This document shows positions 25,874 to 36,442 of a stretch of 42,027 bases of DNA, piece by piece. The stretch comes from Thiomargarita sp. (GTDB lineage Bacteria > Pseudomonadota > Gammaproteobacteria > Beggiatoales > Beggiatoaceae), in assembly GCA_020718845.1 (NCBI GenBank), contig DYRG01000009.1, forward strand, positions 1 to 42,027. Reading direction: 5' to 3'. The translations under genes were made by a program, and so were the position numbers. Below the pieces are notes generated by a model. The model worked only from the letters and a program-made list of their open reading frames with translations. It was not told where the DNA came from and made no database searches. Numbering within the stretch: the first letter of the stretch is position 1; each line of letters opens with the position of its first letter.

Positions 25874-27175
25874 TTATTTTTGTTTGTCCATAATGTCAGA
25901 GAAATTGACGGTTTTCTCGGTCACTTGAACGCGCTCTAAAATCCATTCAACGACTTGTTCTTCGATGACAGTGTTTTCAACGTCGCGCAAATTTTCTTGG
26001 TTTGAATAGAACCATTTGATGACTTCTTCTTGTTCTTCATAAGTAGCCGCGATGGCTTCAATAGCTTCACGGACTTTTTGAGAATCAGGGCGTAATCCAT
26101 TTTTAGAAACGATTTCGCTTAATAAAATGCCTAATTTAACTCGTTTGAAAGCATTTTCTTTAAAATGATCAATAGGCAAATTCATTTGACCTTGATAACC
26201 CTGTCCTCTCATATTTTTTTCAAAGCTATCTCTCAAACGTTGTGCTTCTTCTTCCACTAAAGAATCTGGAATAGGGATTTCATTTGCCGCTAACAAACTA
26301 TCCATAACCTGTTGTTTTAGTTTGCTTTTTAAGGTGTAACTTAATTCACGTTGCATATTATTGCGAACTTCTTTGCGTAAGTTTTCTAACGTGCCATCTT
26401 TTACACCAAATGCTTGGATGAATTGCTCGGTGATTTCAGGTAAAACAGGTTCGCTCACGCTGTTTGTGGTGACTTTGAAAGTGGCGTTTTTGCCAGCCAT
26501 TGCTGCGTCGTAATCGTCGGGGAAAGTTACTTTTACGTCGCGGGTTTCTCCAACGTTAATGCCGACTAATGCAGATTCAAATCCGGGGATAAAGGAATTG
26601 CTTCCCAAAACTAAAGGATAATCTTTACTGCTGCCGCCGTTGAAAGGTTCGGATTCGCCTTCTAAAACGCCTTCAAAATCAATCGATAAGCGATCTTTGT
26701 CTTGGGCAGCGCGGTCGACGGTTTGCCAAGTTTTGCGTTGATCGCGTAACTTGTTGATCATATTATCAACGTCGATTTCGGTGACTTCTGAGCTGAGTTT
26801 TTCGACTTGAATGCTGTCGAGTTTAATTTCGCTGATTTCTGGATAGACTTCAAAATCGGCAATTAAAGCCATTTCTGCGCTGTCTGGCTCGTCTTTGAAC
26901 TCAATGGAGGGATAACCAGCGGGGTGAAGTTTTTCTTGCGTGACGGCGGCTTGGAAGTTTTTGCGGGCAATTTCATCTAAGGCATCTTCGCGGACTTGTT
27001 GACCGTAGCGTTGTTGAATGACGCGCGCAGGAACTTTACCGGGACGAAATCCATCGAATTTTCTTGTCCGCGCTATCTCTTTGATTCTTTTTTCAATTTC
27101 TTGTTCAAGATGTTGCTTGGGAAAACCGATTGTCATACGACATTTCAATTCGTTACGTTCTACGGAGACCTGCAT
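25874..27175 (-). CDS. tig: Trigger factor
   Basis: 433 residues. Ribosome-bound chaperone and prolyl isomerase. The ribosome-docking signature GFRPGKVP is near residue 44; an FKBP-type domain lies at about 155-240, followed by the C-terminal helical arms. The start [18 protein letters not shown] at 27175 has GAGG 6 bases before; the longer frame to 27271 runs into the tRNA gene and was rejected. Together with clpP and clpX it forms a protein-quality operon. Confidence 0.97.
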   Translation of the reverse strand: MQVSVERNELKCRMTIGFPKQHLEQEIEKRIKEIARTRKFDGFRPGKVPARVIQQRYGQQVREDALDEIARKNFQAAVTQEKLHPAGYPSIEFKDEPDSAEMALIADFEVYPEISEIKLDSIQVEKLSSEVTEIDVDNMINKLRDQRKTWQTVDRAAQDKDRLSIDFEGVLEGESEPFNGGSSKDYPLVLGSNSFIPGFESALVGINVGETRDVKVTFPDDYDAAMAGKNATFKVTTNSVSEPVLPEITEQFIQAFGVKDGTLENLRKEVRNNMQRELSYTLKSKLKQQVMDSLLAANEIPIPDSLVEEEAQRLRDSFEKNMRGQGYQGQMNLPIDHFKENAFKRVKLGILLSEIVSKNGLRPDSQKVREAIEAIAATYEEQEEVIKWFYSNQENLRDVENTVIEEQVVEWILERVQVTEKTVNFSDIMDKQK

Positions 27176-27229
27176 GATTAACCTCGTTGGCGCGCTGGAT
27201 CGCTTAAATATTGAATAATAAAGGAATTC

Positions 27230-27314
<85 letters not shown>

Positions 27315-27325
27315 GTAAATTTTAT

Positions 27326-27354
27326 AGTATAAAACGACATCCCCTTTCCGACAA
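27326..27354 (-). promoter_or_regulatory. Sigma-70 promoter for tRNA-Leu / tig-clpP-clpX
   Basis: On the - strand: -35 TTGTCG, 17-base spacer, -10 TATACT, ending 11 bases before the mature tRNA 5' end. A GC-poor discriminator follows. Confidence 0.75.
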
Positions 27355-27615
27355 GTCTTTTTACACTTTTTTATTAAAATCATCATCTTAGAATAATTTT
27401 TTCCTTAAGTTGGGGTGCGTGTTACCGCAGCATTTGTTTAATTTGGTTATTTCTTGCTACAATTGCATTACACTGTACAAATGTAATATGTACTAAAAAT
27501 TGTATGATTAGAGCGAATTACAAATGATTACATTCAAATCAAAAAAAGCCATCCCAGAATGCAACCATTTGAAACGCAATTATAAACCTTTTAAATAACA
27601 CAACAGGATAAAACA
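27355..27615. other. AT-rich gap upstream of a small membrane frame
   Basis: Mostly featureless. An inverted repeat ATTACA/TGTAAT occurs at about 27468-27488. A 24-codon frame (27524-27598, +, MITFKSKKAIPECNHLKRNY...) sits just before the small membrane frame. No known gene is seen. Confidence 0.3.
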
Positions 27616-27744
27616 GTGAATAGTTTTATGTGGCAATATATTTTTCTCATCTTTGTGGGTTTAATGGCATTAGAAGTGAGTTTCTTCAAACCCATTATTG
27701 AAATATTTTGTGAATCGTGGCATTTTATTTTCAATTCTATATAA
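27616..27744 (+). CDS. Possible 42-residue single-span membrane protein
   Basis: GTG start with AGGA about 8 bases upstream. The product VNSFMWQYIFLIFVGLMALE, then VSFFKPIIEI and FCESWHFIFNSI, has one hydrophobic helix (about 7-24). A perfect 13 bp stem-loop lies 108 bases downstream. No family was recognised; composition and signals support it only moderately. Confidence 0.4.
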   Translation: MNSFMWQYIFLIFVGLMALEVSFFKPIIEIFCESWHFIFNSI

Positions 27745-27852
27745 AGAATTTAAAGTTGTCGCAGCAGTTATTTAGCTTTAACAAATGGCGCAAACTTTTT
27801 TGATAATCCTTTGTAACAATTGTTGTTTAATGTGTAATTTTTTAATTTTAAT

Positions 27853-27891
27853 AAATACAGATAAATCAAATAGTTAAGTTTATCTGTATTT
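27853..27891 (+). terminator. Stem-loop before pdxB
   Basis: Perfect 13 bp stem (AAATACAGATAAA and its complement) with a 13-base loop; the T tract after it is weak (TTTGTTATAT). It may end the small frame upstream. Confidence 0.5.
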
Positions 27892-27976
27892 GTTATATAT
27901 AGCTAAAAAGATATAAATAATATAATATTGATCCATTAGACCTTTTTGCTTTTACTTGGATCATAATTATAAAGAA

Positions 27977-29098
27977 ATGAATATTTTTGCTGATGAAAAC
28001 ATTCCATTGGTTTGTGAGGCTTTTGCTCACTTTGGAAATGTAACAACTTTTAATGGTCGCCAGCTTTCTGCGGATCATTTAAACGATGCGGATATTTTAT
28101 TGGTTCGCTCGGTAACAACTGTGAATGAACAACTTCTAAAAAAAAGCAACATCAAATTCGTTGGATCAGCGACGATTGGTTTTGATCATATTGATTTGAA
28201 TTATCTTCAAACTCAAAACATTGGATTTGCGCGTGCGCCTGCGAGCAATGCGATTTCTGCGGCAGAATATGTAATTGCGGCGTTGTTTTCTTTGTCGCAA
28301 ACGCAATGTTTTGATTTAACTCAAAAAACTGTCGGAATTATTGGTTGTGGAAATGTTGGATCGCGGGTTTTAGCACGTTTGGAAGCATTGGGTGTGAAAT
28401 GTTTAATTAATGATCCACCTTTAGAACAACTTTTAAATAAAAACTTCACTTTTTCTCCCTTAAAAGATATTTTAAATTGCGATATTATTTCTTTGCACGT
28501 TCCTTTAATTTTAGATGGAGAATATCCGACTTTTGAATTGGTTAATGACACATTTTTAAGTGAATTAAAAAACGGTACGGTTTTAATAAATACATCGAGA
28601 GGAAAAGTGGTCGATGAAACCGCTTTGTTAAAACACGCAAATCGTTTGAGTTTAGTGTTAGATGTATGGAGAAACGAGCCAAATATTAATCAAACTCTTT
28701 TAGAGAAAACTTGTTTAGCAACGCCTCATATTGCGGGTTATAGTTTTGATGGAAAAATTCGTGGAACAACTATGATTTATGAAGCGTGTTGTGAGTATTT
28801 CAATGTTGAAAAAAAGTGGCGAGCAAATTTACCCAAACCACCCATTGAAAAAATCGTATTTTCCGATCAAATTTCAAAAGAAAAAGCCTTACATTTAGCG
28901 ATTTTAGCTTGTTATGATCTTCGAGCAGATGATGCTAAGTTAAGAAACATAAAAAACCAACCAGAATCGGATAAATATTTTGATCAACTGCGTAAAAATT
29001 ATCCAATTCGTCGAGAATTTTCAACTTTAAAAGTTGAAATACAACGCTTTGATTTGATTGAATTATTATTAAAGTTGGGATTTCAAGTAGGAGGGTAG
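27977..29098 (+). CDS. pdxB: Erythronate-4-phosphate dehydrogenase
   Basis: 373 residues. NAD-dependent D-2-hydroxyacid dehydrogenase, second step of the deoxyxylulose-5-phosphate-dependent vitamin B6 pathway. N-terminal ADENIPLV is typical. The NAD loop is GIIGCGNVGSR; NTSRGKVVDE and the catalytic His in ATPHIAGYSFDGK are present, followed by the PdxB-specific C-terminal dimerisation part. The start at 27977 aligns with the family; the TTG at 27956 was rejected. The ribosome site is weak (AAAGAA). Monocistronic. Confidence 0.95.
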   Translation: MNIFADENIPLVCEAFAHFGNVTTFNGRQLSADHLNDADILLVRSVTTVNEQLLKKSNIKFVGSATIGFDHIDLNYLQTQNIGFARAPASNAISAAEYVIAALFSLSQTQCFDLTQKTVGIIGCGNVGSRVLARLEALGVKCLINDPPLEQLLNKNFTFSPLKDILNCDIISLHVPLILDGEYPTFELVNDTFLSELKNGTVLINTSRGKVVDETALLKHANRLSLVLDVWRNEPNINQTLLEKTCLATPHIAGYSFDGKIRGTTMIYEACCEYFNVEKKWRANLPKPPIEKIVFSDQISKEKALHLAILACYDLRADDAKLRNIKNQPESDKYFDQLRKNYPIRREFSTLKVEIQRFDLIELLLKLGFQVGG

Positions 29099-29437
29099 CA
29101 GATAAATATCGATAAAACAAAAAGTAACCCCAAAATAATCAATTTCTTTCTTAAAAAAATGAGTATTTTTCTTATTAACTAGAAGCTCATTATCTTATAT
29201 AATTTTACTAAACTTTTCTACATAATTAGTTTCTCCCTTTTCTTTAAACAATGAAATGCTGGCATCTGCTTTGTAAATGCCAGATATTTGTTGGTAGACT
29301 TTGGATAAAAATCTGCCAATGATTTTTCTTAATAATGATGGCTTTTTCGAGCTGAGTGTTAAATTTTTCGAAGACGGGCGGGATGATGTAGACTGTCATT
29401 TTTTACCACAGATGTGGCATTAATGTGACAATGATTG
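29099..29437. other. Gap between pdxB and the lytic transglycosylase promoter
   Basis: About 340 AT-rich bases. A 51-codon frame on - (29244-29399, MTVYIIPPVFEKFNTQLEKA...) has coding-like composition but no ribosome site or recognised family; it may be a gene remnant. No repeat from elsewhere in the window was found here. Confidence 0.3.
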
Positions 29438-29466
29438 TTGCATTTTTGTTGCAGTGTTGTTAAACT
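29438..29466 (+). promoter_or_regulatory. Candidate promoter of the lytic transglycosylase gene
   Basis: TTGCAT, a 17-base spacer and TAAACT. It leaves a leader of about 135 bases that contains a stem-loop. Confidence 0.5.
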
Positions 29467-29485
29467 CCAAACCAATCAACGATTG

Positions 29486-29516
29486 ACTGATCTGCGAACC
29501 CATTTGCGAGGTCAGT
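29486..29516 (+). promoter_or_regulatory. Leader stem-loop upstream of the lytic transglycosylase
   Basis: ACTGATCT pairs with AGGTCAGT (one G-T pair) and TTAATTTT follows. It could act as an attenuator or mRNA-stability element; no riboswitch class is recognised. Confidence 0.35.
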
Positions 29517-29608
29517 TTAATTTTCGCTCTTATAAAAAAATAGTCAGTTAAACCAACAAATTGGATGATGAAGGCAAGTAGTAACCTTAACAACAGCAGG
29601 AGTTATTT

Positions 29609-30211
29609 ATGTTACACCGCAAATATCAACGATGGTTAGGCGCTGCGTTATGCGTTTGGCAAATGCAAGCAAGCGCCAATGTCGATGAACAACCCACGGT
29701 ACTTTCCCCCACCCACGCATTAGATGAACCCATTCAGCAGCCCGTAATTAGTTTAGCCGAGCTCAAAAAATTAGCGGACAAAGCGGCAATTGAACATGGT
29801 GTGAATCCTTATTTGTTTCGTGCTTTAATTACCCATGAATCACATTGGAATGCGCGCGCAGTTTCTCCTCAAAATGCGATCGGGTTAGCTCAAATACAAC
29901 CCGCAACGGCTGGAGAGATTTGTGGGCTTGAGGCAGAAGAGCTGTTCGATGCAGAGAAAAACCTCGATTGTGGCGCGCAATATTTCTCTGAACTTTTAGA
30001 GCAATTTGGCACAGCTGATTTAGCTTTATGCGCTTATAATGCTGGTCCTAATCGAGTGAAAAGAAATGGAGGAAAATGTCCCGCCGATTATAGAGTAACT
30101 CAAGAATACGTTCAAACCGTTACAGAAACATGGCGTGAAACCCTTTGGAGTAATGTATGGGTATTGGATAAATGGGGCTACCATTTAGAAGATATGTTTG
30201 ACTTTTCTTAA
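29609..30211 (+). CDS. Exported lytic transglycosylase, SLT domain
   Basis: 200 residues. Signal peptide with core WLGAALCVWQMQ, cleaved near ASA-NVD. The SLT domain spans about 52-180: catalytic E77 in LITHESHWNARAVSP, then GLAQIQPATA and LCAYNAGPNRV. It cleaves peptidoglycan glycan strands in the periplasm with formation of 1,6-anhydro ends. AGGAG lies 8 bases before the ATG. Single-gene unit ended by the terminator at 30270. Confidence 0.93.
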   Translation: MLHRKYQRWLGAALCVWQMQASANVDEQPTVLSPTHALDEPIQQPVISLAELKKLADKAAIEHGVNPYLFRALITHESHWNARAVSPQNAIGLAQIQPATAGEICGLEAEELFDAEKNLDCGAQYFSELLEQFGTADLALCAYNAGPNRVKRNGGKCPADYRVTQEYVQTVTETWRETLWSNVWVLDKWGYHLEDMFDFS

Positions 30212-30269
30212 CATAGATTTTCAGAAAAACCTTGTCGTTTAGAAACGAGATTTTTCTACAAATCTATTC

Positions 30270-30306
30270 AAGCGCATGATTTAGGAAATTGTGCGCTTTA
30301 TTTTTT
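30270..30306 (+). terminator. Terminator after the lytic transglycosylase gene
   Basis: Stem AAGCGCA / TGCGCTT followed by TATTTTTTG. A smaller hairpin (TCGTTT / AAACGA) lies 20 bases upstream. Confidence 0.8.
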
Positions 30307-30385
30307 GTTTAAAAGATTAAGAATACCCTCTTATACTAAATCCTGTTAAAATTGACTCAATTTTTTGATTTAAAGAGGATTCAAA

Positions 30386-31435
30386 ATGCAAATGAAATTT
30401 TTAGGCATCTTGGCGTTAAGTGTGTTAAGCGCGTCGTGTGCACAACAGTATGTCCCTGAAAATACACCAGATTCACCCGCTTCATCGACATCAAACAAAC
30501 CCAATGTGTTGATTTATGATCCGATCACTGGCACAACTCGACCTCAAGACCCCGCCGACACATCGATTGATCCAACTTCTTCCGAAACATCAGCAACTTA
30601 CACGATCAAAAAAGGCGACACCGTGTATTCGATTGGGCGAGCGTATGGACTTGCGCCTGCGGATATTATCGCGTGGAATGGTTTAACGCCGCCGTACGCG
30701 CTGTCGGTGGGTCAAACCCTCACGTTGCAAGGCGTGCCGACCGACGCGCCCAAACCGCCCATTAGTCTAACGCCGCCTTCCAAAACGGGAATGTTGTCCC
30801 ACACCGTTAAAAAAGGCGACACCTTGTATTCAATTGCGAAACGTCACGGGCGCACGCCGCAAGAAATCATGGCGTGGAATGGATTGAGTTCGCCAAATAC
30901 CTTACAACATGGTCAAGAATTAAAAGTTGCACCCTCAAAAACTTCAATAAAATCAATCGCTAAAGCCCCAGCAAACACTTCCACACACGTTGTCGGGGCA
31001 AATGAAAATTTGTATCGAATTGCCCAGCGTTACGGACAAAATGTTGATGAATTAGCGAATTTGAATGGATTATCAAAGCCTTACACGTTGACGGTCGGTC
31101 AAACTTTGCAAGTCAAAGCACCCGCATCGAAAGCCAAAAAAGCCAAAACATCGACGAAAAAACTTTCGCCAAAACCTTCCGCCAAAATCGTCAAAACCGT
31201 CGAAAAAGAACCCGAAACGGTTTCTGATCCCAAACCCACTAAAACTAAAACTGCTGAAAAAACAACAACTAACACGGGTGGATTTGAAATTGTGCGTCAT
31301 AAAGTGGCGACGGGCGATTCTTTAGAAACCATCGCGCAAAAACACGGACAAAAAGTCGAAGATATTGGTTTGTGGAACGGCATCGCCCCGCCTTATGCCG
31401 TCCAAGAAGGTCAAACTATCTTGATTTATAAATAA
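30386..31435 (+). CDS. Lipoprotein with four LysM domains
   Basis: 349 residues. Lipoprotein signal MQMKFLGILALSVLSASC, with lipobox LSAS-C18. Four LysM peptidoglycan-binding domains lie at about 72-115, 134-177, 199-243 and 304-348, three of them with the same WNGL motif, joined by Ser/Thr/Lys/Pro-rich linkers (a long basic one at 244-300). There is no catalytic domain. It overlaps nlpD by one base, so the two were probably derived from one family and may work together in activating amidases (inference). Confidence 0.9.
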   Translation: MQMKFLGILALSVLSASCAQQYVPENTPDSPASSTSNKPNVLIYDPITGTTRPQDPADTSIDPTSSETSATYTIKKGDTVYSIGRAYGLAPADIIAWNGLTPPYALSVGQTLTLQGVPTDAPKPPISLTPPSKTGMLSHTVKKGDTLYSIAKRHGRTPQEIMAWNGLSSPNTLQHGQELKVAPSKTSIKSIAKAPANTSTHVVGANENLYRIAQRYGQNVDELANLNGLSKPYTLTVGQTLQVKAPASKAKKAKTSTKKLSPKPSAKIVKTVEKEPETVSDPKPTKTKTAEKTTTNTGGFEIVRHKVATGDSLETIAQKHGQKVEDIGLWNGIAPPYAVQEGQTILIYK

Positions 31436-32100
31436 TGAAACGCCTTGTTTTAATTGGATTTTTTTTAGGATTATCGGGTTGCTCGATGTTTCAAGAATCG
31501 CCGCCTGATAATTCAAAAATCTCCATTAAAACAACGGGTTATGAATCATTTTATCAAGTAAAACGGGGTGATACTTTATTCAACATTGCGCGGCGGCATG
31601 GCGTAAAAACGTCGGACATTGCGAGTTGGAATAGTTTGATCCCGCCTTATAAATTGCAAGTTGGACAAATGTTGCGCCTTTTAAATTCTTCAATAAAATC
31701 AACGGATTATATGGAATTTTCAAAATGCACACCGATTCAATGGCAATTTCCAACGGGCGGTCAAGTTGTGCGGAAAATCTCACGAAATGGTCGGGAAGCC
31801 CTTGAAATTACAGGAAATACTGCCCAAACGATCTTTGCAGCGGCGGACGGAACGGTTGCGTACAGTGGAAATGGTGTGCAAGGTTATGCAGGCGGGTTAA
31901 TAATCCTAAATCATTCAATGGGTTGGCACAGTGTGTATGCGCACAATCAGCGGCGTTTGGTGGCAAAAGGCGCGTCGGTGAAACGTGGTCAACCGATTGC
32001 AACGTTGGGGGTCAATGCGCGTCGTCATCCTGTGTTGCATTTTGAAATACGTTGCGGGCGACAAACCCTCAATCCACTGCGTTATTTATCGGAGAAATAA
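31435..32100 (+). CDS. nlpD: Murein hydrolase activator NlpD (LysM + degenerate LytM lipoprotein)
   Basis: 221 residues. Lipobox LSGC at C16; one LysM domain (about 41-84, YQVKRGDTLFNIARRHG); LytM/M23 domain (about 115-218). The C-terminal LHFEIRCGRQTLNPLRYL matches NlpD, whose LytM domain lacks full zinc ligands and activates the amidase AmiC at the septum rather than cutting itself. Shorter than E. coli NlpD. The ATG overlaps the upstream stop by one base. It directly precedes rpoS, the conserved arrangement; in E. coli an rpoS promoter lies inside nlpD. Confidence 0.94.
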   Translation: MKRLVLIGFFLGLSGCSMFQESPPDNSKISIKTTGYESFYQVKRGDTLFNIARRHGVKTSDIASWNSLIPPYKLQVGQMLRLLNSSIKSTDYMEFSKCTPIQWQFPTGGQVVRKISRNGREALEITGNTAQTIFAAADGTVAYSGNGVQGYAGGLIILNHSMGWHSVYAHNQRRLVAKGASVKRGQPIATLGVNARRHPVLHFEIRCGRQTLNPLRYLSEK

Positions 32101-32103
32101 ACT

Positions 32104-33054
32104 GTGAGCAACGATGTTTTTGAACCATTAGAAACGGATTTACTTTTATTAGAAGAAACTGTTGAAGAAGAAAGCGAAAATTTAGAGGAAGTTTATAAAG
32201 CAAGTACAATTTATGCAGAACCCGATACGATGCGTTTATATTTACAAGAAATTGGTGCAACACCCTTATTAAAACCCGAAGAAGAACTTCATTTAGCACG
32301 CTTAGTTTGTCAAGGGGATAAGAAAGCGAATCAAAAAATGATTGAATCAAATCTGCGTTTAGTCGTGAAAATTGCTCGACGTTATTTGAATCGGGGAATG
32401 CCTTTATTAGATTTAATTGAAGAAGGAAATATTGGTTTAATTAAAGCCGTTCAAAAGTTTGATCCAGAACGCGGTTTTCGTTTCTCGACTTATGCAACTT
32501 GGTGGATTCGACAAACCATCGAACGCGCGATTATGAATCAAACTCGAATGATTCGTTTGCCCGTCCATATTATTGTAGAAATTAACAAATATTTGCGTGC
32601 CTCAAAATTATTACGTCATCAATTTCAACGTGAACCTTCAAATGAAGAAATTGCTCACTATTTAGAAAAGCCTTTACATTCCATTAACCGTATGGCATCT
32701 TTCTTAGAACCAATTGCCTCAATTGATATGCCTCGCACCGATGATATGGAGAAATCATTGCTCGACACCATTCCAGATGATTACAACCCTGAACCTAGTT
32801 TATGTATTGAAAGCACAGATATTGATCGTCAATTAAAGGTTTGGTTATCGCAACTCTCTGAAAAACAACAACAAGTTATTGCATTACGTTTTGGTTTTCA
32901 AAAATTTGGAGAAATCTTTACTTTAGAAGAAGTAGGCGCAAAATTAGGTATCACCCGTGAAAGTGCTCGACAAATCCAAATTGATGCACTTTCTAAACTT
33001 CGAAAATTATTAGAAAACGACGGTCTTTCTTCCTATGAATTACTTCACAAATAA
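32104..33054 (+). CDS. rpoS: RNA polymerase sigma factor RpoS
   Basis: 316 residues; stationary-phase and general-stress sigma factor. [11 protein letters not shown] (region 1.2), [20 protein letters not shown] and [20 protein letters not shown] (region 2), [16 protein letters not shown] (2.4), [12 protein letters not shown] (3) and [11 protein letters not shown] (region 4 helix-turn-helix) are present. GTG start, with GGAG about 10 bases upstream, 3 bases after nlpD. The slightly extended acidic N-terminus ([13 protein letters not shown]) is common in RpoS. Confidence 0.96.
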   Translation: MSNDVFEPLETDLLLLEETVEEESENLEEVYKASTIYAEPDTMRLYLQEIGATPLLKPEEELHLARLVCQGDKKANQKMIESNLRLVVKIARRYLNRGMPLLDLIEEGNIGLIKAVQKFDPERGFRFSTYATWWIRQTIERAIMNQTRMIRLPVHIIVEINKYLRASKLLRHQFQREPSNEEIAHYLEKPLHSINRMASFLEPIASIDMPRTDDMEKSLLDTIPDDYNPEPSLCIESTDIDRQLKVWLSQLSEKQQQVIALRFGFQKFGEIFTLEEVGAKLGITRESARQIQIDALSKLRKLLENDGLSSYELLHK

Positions 33055-33060
33055 TCACTT

Positions 33061-33735
33061 ATGAAACTACTTGCTTTAGATACTTCTTCCGATGCGTGTT
33101 CTTGCGCTTTACAAATCGATGATAAAATAATTTCCTTTGAGGAAATTGCTCCGCGTCGTCACGCTGATTTAATTTTAGAAATGATTGATCGTTTATTTAT
33201 AGAAAGCGGCGTTTCTCCCTCTGAATTAGATGCCGTTGCTTTCGGTTGTGGACCTGGAAGTTTTACTGGAATTCGCATTGCAACAGGCGTGACCCAAGGC
33301 ATTGCATTTGGATTACAACTTCCCGTGATTCCGATTTCAACTTTAGCCGTTTTAGCACAAGGAGCTTTTCATAACAATCCTCAATGTAATCGTGTTTTAG
33401 TGGCGATTGATGCGAGAATGAGCGAAGTTTATTGGGCAGAATATCAATTAAATCAACATATTATGCAATTAATTGGTGAGGAAATTGTTTGCAAACCCGA
33501 TGCATTGCCTTTATATAAAAATCAACAATATTATGGGGTTGGATGCGGTTGGAAAACTTATCATGACATTTTAAAAAACCGCTTTGAAAATGTTTTATTA
33601 GAAATAATAGAAGAACCTTATCCTTTTGCTAAAAATATGTTACCCTTAGCAAAGAAAGCCTTTGAAGAACAACATTATGTAAATGCAGAACAAGCATTAC
33701 CCATTTATTTAAGAAACCAAGTGACTTTTAGCTAA
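33061..33735 (+). CDS. tsaB: tRNA threonylcarbamoyladenosine biosynthesis protein TsaB
   Basis: 224 residues. Partner of TsaD/TsaE in t6A37 synthesis. N-terminal ASKHA-fold start LLALDTSSDACSCAL, then RHADLILEMID and GCGPGSFTGIRIATGVTQGIA, which are TsaB hallmarks. It starts 6 bases after rpoS and ends 5 bases before cbiA. Confidence 0.95.
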   Translation: MKLLALDTSSDACSCALQIDDKIISFEEIAPRRHADLILEMIDRLFIESGVSPSELDAVAFGCGPGSFTGIRIATGVTQGIAFGLQLPVIPISTLAVLAQGAFHNNPQCNRVLVAIDARMSEVYWAEYQLNQHIMQLIGEEIVCKPDALPLYKNQQYYGVGCGWKTYHDILKNRFENVLLEIIEEPYPFAKNMLPLAKKAFEEQHYVNAEQALPIYLRNQVTFS

Positions 33736-33740
33736 AAAAT

Positions 33741-35102
33741 ATGCCTCATTTATTGATTTCTGCTGCTCACAAATCCTCAGGAAAAACCACCTTGAGCATT
33801 GGTTTGTGCGCGGCGTTGAAAAATCGTGGTTTAATCGTGCAACCTTTTAAGAAAGGACCTGATTACATTGATCCGCTTTGGTTAACTGAAGCAGCGGGAA
33901 GGGCTTGTTATAATTTAGATTTTTACACCATGTCACATGAGGAAATCATTAAATTAATGGTTTGTCGATCGAGAGAAACTGACATTTCAATTATTGAAGC
34001 AAATAAAGGTTTGTACGATGGTTTAGATTTGGATGGAAGTAATAGTAATGCAGCCTTAGCAAAATTAGTGAATGCACCGGTAATTTTAGTATTAAGTACC
34101 AAAGGAATGACGCGAGGAATTGCGCCGTTAATTTTAGGGTATCAACAATTTGATAAAGATATTCATATTGCGGGCGTAATTTTAAATCAAGTCGGAGGTT
34201 CTCGACACGAATCAAAATTGAGAGCAATTATTGAACATTATACCAATGTAAAAATATTAGGCGCGGTGCAATTTAATCCCGAATTAAATATCGATGAACG
34301 ACATTTGGGTTTAATTCCCAGTAATGAGGTAAAAATAGTACAAAATAAAATTCAAACCATTGCAAATATTGTTTCAAATTCAGTGGATTTAGATCAATTA
34401 TTAAGTGTTGCAAATTTTACTGCACCAACGGTTTCAAGTTGTTCAAAGAAAACGAATAAAAAGCCTCATTTAAAATTAGGAATTTTGCGCGATCAAGCGT
34501 TTGGATTTTATTATCCTGAAGATTTAGAGAATTTTCAACAACTTGGCGCAAAATTGGTTTTTATCGACGCATTACAAGATCAAACCTTGCCAGAAATAGA
34601 TGGTTTGTTTATCGGCGGTGGATTTCCAGAAATGTATGCCGAGCAACTTTCCTCAAATTTAAACTTAAAAAATGCGATTTTAAATGCGATAGAAAATAAT
34701 TTGCCAGTTTATGCGGAATGTGGTGGTTTAATGTATTTGGCAAAGCATTTAATTATTAAAGAAAAATTATTTGAAATGGTTGGTGCTTTAGATTTAGATA
34801 CACAAATATTTGAACGCCCACAAGGTCGAGGATATGTGCATTTGCAAGAAACGGGAAAAGGTTTGTGGAATTTGGAAGAAACTTTTGCCGCGCATGAGTT
34901 TCATTATTCCAAAGCAATTAACATTTCTCCAAACTTACAATTTGCTTATAAAGTGTTGAGAGGAATGGGCGTTGATGGTGAGCATGATGGAATTGTTTAT
35001 AAAAACACTTTAGCTTCTTATACGCATTTGAGAACGGTTGAAAAAAATAGATGGACAGATCGTTTTATTCAATTTATTGAAAACACTAAACAAAGTAGAT
35101 AA
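33741..35102 (+). CDS. cbiA: Cobyrinic acid a,c-diamide synthase
   Basis: 453 residues. Glutamine- and ATP-dependent amidation of the a and c side chains of cobyrinate in B12 synthesis. P-loop-like [16 protein letters not shown] near the start, [11 protein letters not shown], and a C-terminal class I glutamine amidotransferase domain with Cys in [10 protein letters not shown] and HEFHYSK. It is the only cobalamin gene in the window, placed between tsaB and rimO. It may belong to a scattered B12 pathway or act on imported intermediates (inference). Confidence 0.92.
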   Translation: MPHLLISAAHKSSGKTTLSIGLCAALKNRGLIVQPFKKGPDYIDPLWLTEAAGRACYNLDFYTMSHEEIIKLMVCRSRETDISIIEANKGLYDGLDLDGSNSNAALAKLVNAPVILVLSTKGMTRGIAPLILGYQQFDKDIHIAGVILNQVGGSRHESKLRAIIEHYTNVKILGAVQFNPELNIDERHLGLIPSNEVKIVQNKIQTIANIVSNSVDLDQLLSVANFTAPTVSSCSKKTNKKPHLKLGILRDQAFGFYYPEDLENFQQLGAKLVFIDALQDQTLPEIDGLFIGGGFPEMYAEQLSSNLNLKNAILNAIENNLPVYAECGGLMYLAKHLIIKEKLFEMVGALDLDTQIFERPQGRGYVHLQETGKGLWNLEETFAAHEFHYSKAINISPNLQFAYKVLRGMGVDGEHDGIVYKNTLASYTHLRTVEKNRWTDRFIQFIENTKQSR

Positions 35103-35104
35103 TT

Positions 35105-36442
35105 ATGGACAAAAAAATTGGTTTTATTTCTTTAGGCTGTCCTAAAGCAACTGTCGATTCAGAACGCATTTTAACTCAATTACGTTCTGAAGGTTATCAA
35201 TTGGTTTCTGGTTATGAAGAATCTGATTTAATTATTGTGAATACCTGTGGTTTCATTAATGATGCTATTGATGAATCATTAGAAACCATTGGAGAAGCAC
35301 TTGCAGAAAATGGTAAAGTAATTGTGACAGGTTGCTTAGGAAAACGTGCGGATTTAATTAAAGAAAACTATCCCGAAGTTTTAGCAATCACCGGACCCGA
35401 TGCTTTAAATGATGTGATGAATGCTGTTCATTTGAATTTATCTGCACCACATGAACCTTTTAGTGATTTGATTCCGCCAGCGGGTTTGAAATTAACACCT
35501 CATCATTATGCGTATTTGAAAATTGCGGAAGGTTGTAATCAAAGTTGTAGTTTCTGCGTGATTCCAAGTTTGAGAGGAAAATTGGTGAGTCGACCAATTA
35601 ATAAAATCTTAGATGAAGCAACGCATTTGGTGAATGCAGGTGTGAAAGAATTATTGATTGTTTCGCAAGATACTGCTTCTTATGGGGTTGATGTGAAATA
35701 TCAAACGACTTTTTGGCAAGGTCGTCCTTTAAAAACTCGTATTTCTGAATTAGCAAAACAACTCGGTAATTTAGATGCGTGGATTCGATTGCATTATGTG
35801 TATCCTTATCCTCACGTTGATGAATTAGTGGAATTAATGGCGGAAGGTTTTATTTTGCCGTATTTGGATATTCCATTACAACACGCTTCTCCCAACATTT
35901 TAAAAGCAATGAAAAGACCCGCCAATGTTGAGAATATGTTGAAAAGAATTGAACATTGGAGAAGTATTTGTCCAGATTTAACCATTCGGAGCACTTTCAT
36001 TGTTGGATTCCCGAATGAAACTGAGCAAGAATTTAATGAATTATTAGATTTCTTAGTTGAAGCGCAATTAGATCGAGTTGGTGCATTTGCTTATTCTAAT
36101 GTTGAAGGTGCACCCGCAAATAGCTTTGAAAATCAAGTAGATGAAGAAACTAAAGCGGAACGTTTAGATCATTTTATGCGAGTACAAAGTGCGATTAGTG
36201 CCGATAAATTACAAAAGAAAATAGGTACAATTGTTCCTGTCATTATTGATGCAATTACTGACGAAGGAATTATTGCACGCAGCAGTGGTGAAGCGCCAGA
36301 GGTCGATGGTGTCATTTGGATTGATTTACCTGAGGAAGAATTTGATCTTGAATCGGGCGATTTCGTTGATGTAAAAATTCGAGCAGCAGATGAGCATGAT
36401 TTGTATGCTAGTTTAGTCATGGATGTTGATTATGATAGTTAA
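35105..36442 (+). CDS. rimO: Ribosomal protein uS12 methylthiotransferase RimO
   Basis: 445 residues. Radical SAM enzyme that methylthiolates an Asp of ribosomal protein S12. N-terminal UPF0004 domain with [19 protein letters not shown] and GCLGKRA; radical SAM cluster CNQSCSFC; C-terminal TRAM domain. It starts 2 bases after cbiA; its end overlaps mtnB. Confidence 0.96.
   Translation: MDKKIGFISLGCPKATVDSERILTQLRSEGYQLVSGYEESDLIIVNTCGFINDAIDESLETIGEALAENGKVIVTGCLGKRADLIKENYPEVLAITGPDALNDVMNAVHLNLSAPHEPFSDLIPPAGLKLTPHHYAYLKIAEGCNQSCSFCVIPSLRGKLVSRPINKILDEATHLVNAGVKELLIVSQDTASYGVDVKYQTTFWQGRPLKTRISELAKQLGNLDAWIRLHYVYPYPHVDELVELMAEGFILPYLDIPLQHASPNILKAMKRPANVENMLKRIEHWRSICPDLTIRSTFIVGFPNETEQEFNELLDFLVEAQLDRVGAFAYSNVEGAPANSFENQVDEETKAERLDHFMRVQSAISADKLQKKIGTIVPVIIDAITDEGIIARSSGEAPEVDGVIWIDLPEEEFDLESGDFVDVKIRAADEHDLYASLVMDVDYDS

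Noticed and set aside
28018-28030. Further TTGCTC occurrences as additional hairpin copies
   Set aside because: The flanks of this and other occurrences (for example near 15549, 26423 and 40690) do not pair.
29244-29399. A 51-codon gene on the - strand between pdxB and the lytic transglycosylase
   Set aside because: No ribosome site, no recognised family and a weak start; kept only as a comment on the gap.
30386-31435. Tandem LysM segments as a DNA repeat array
   Set aside because: The repetition is at protein level with diverged DNA; it is ordinary domain duplication.
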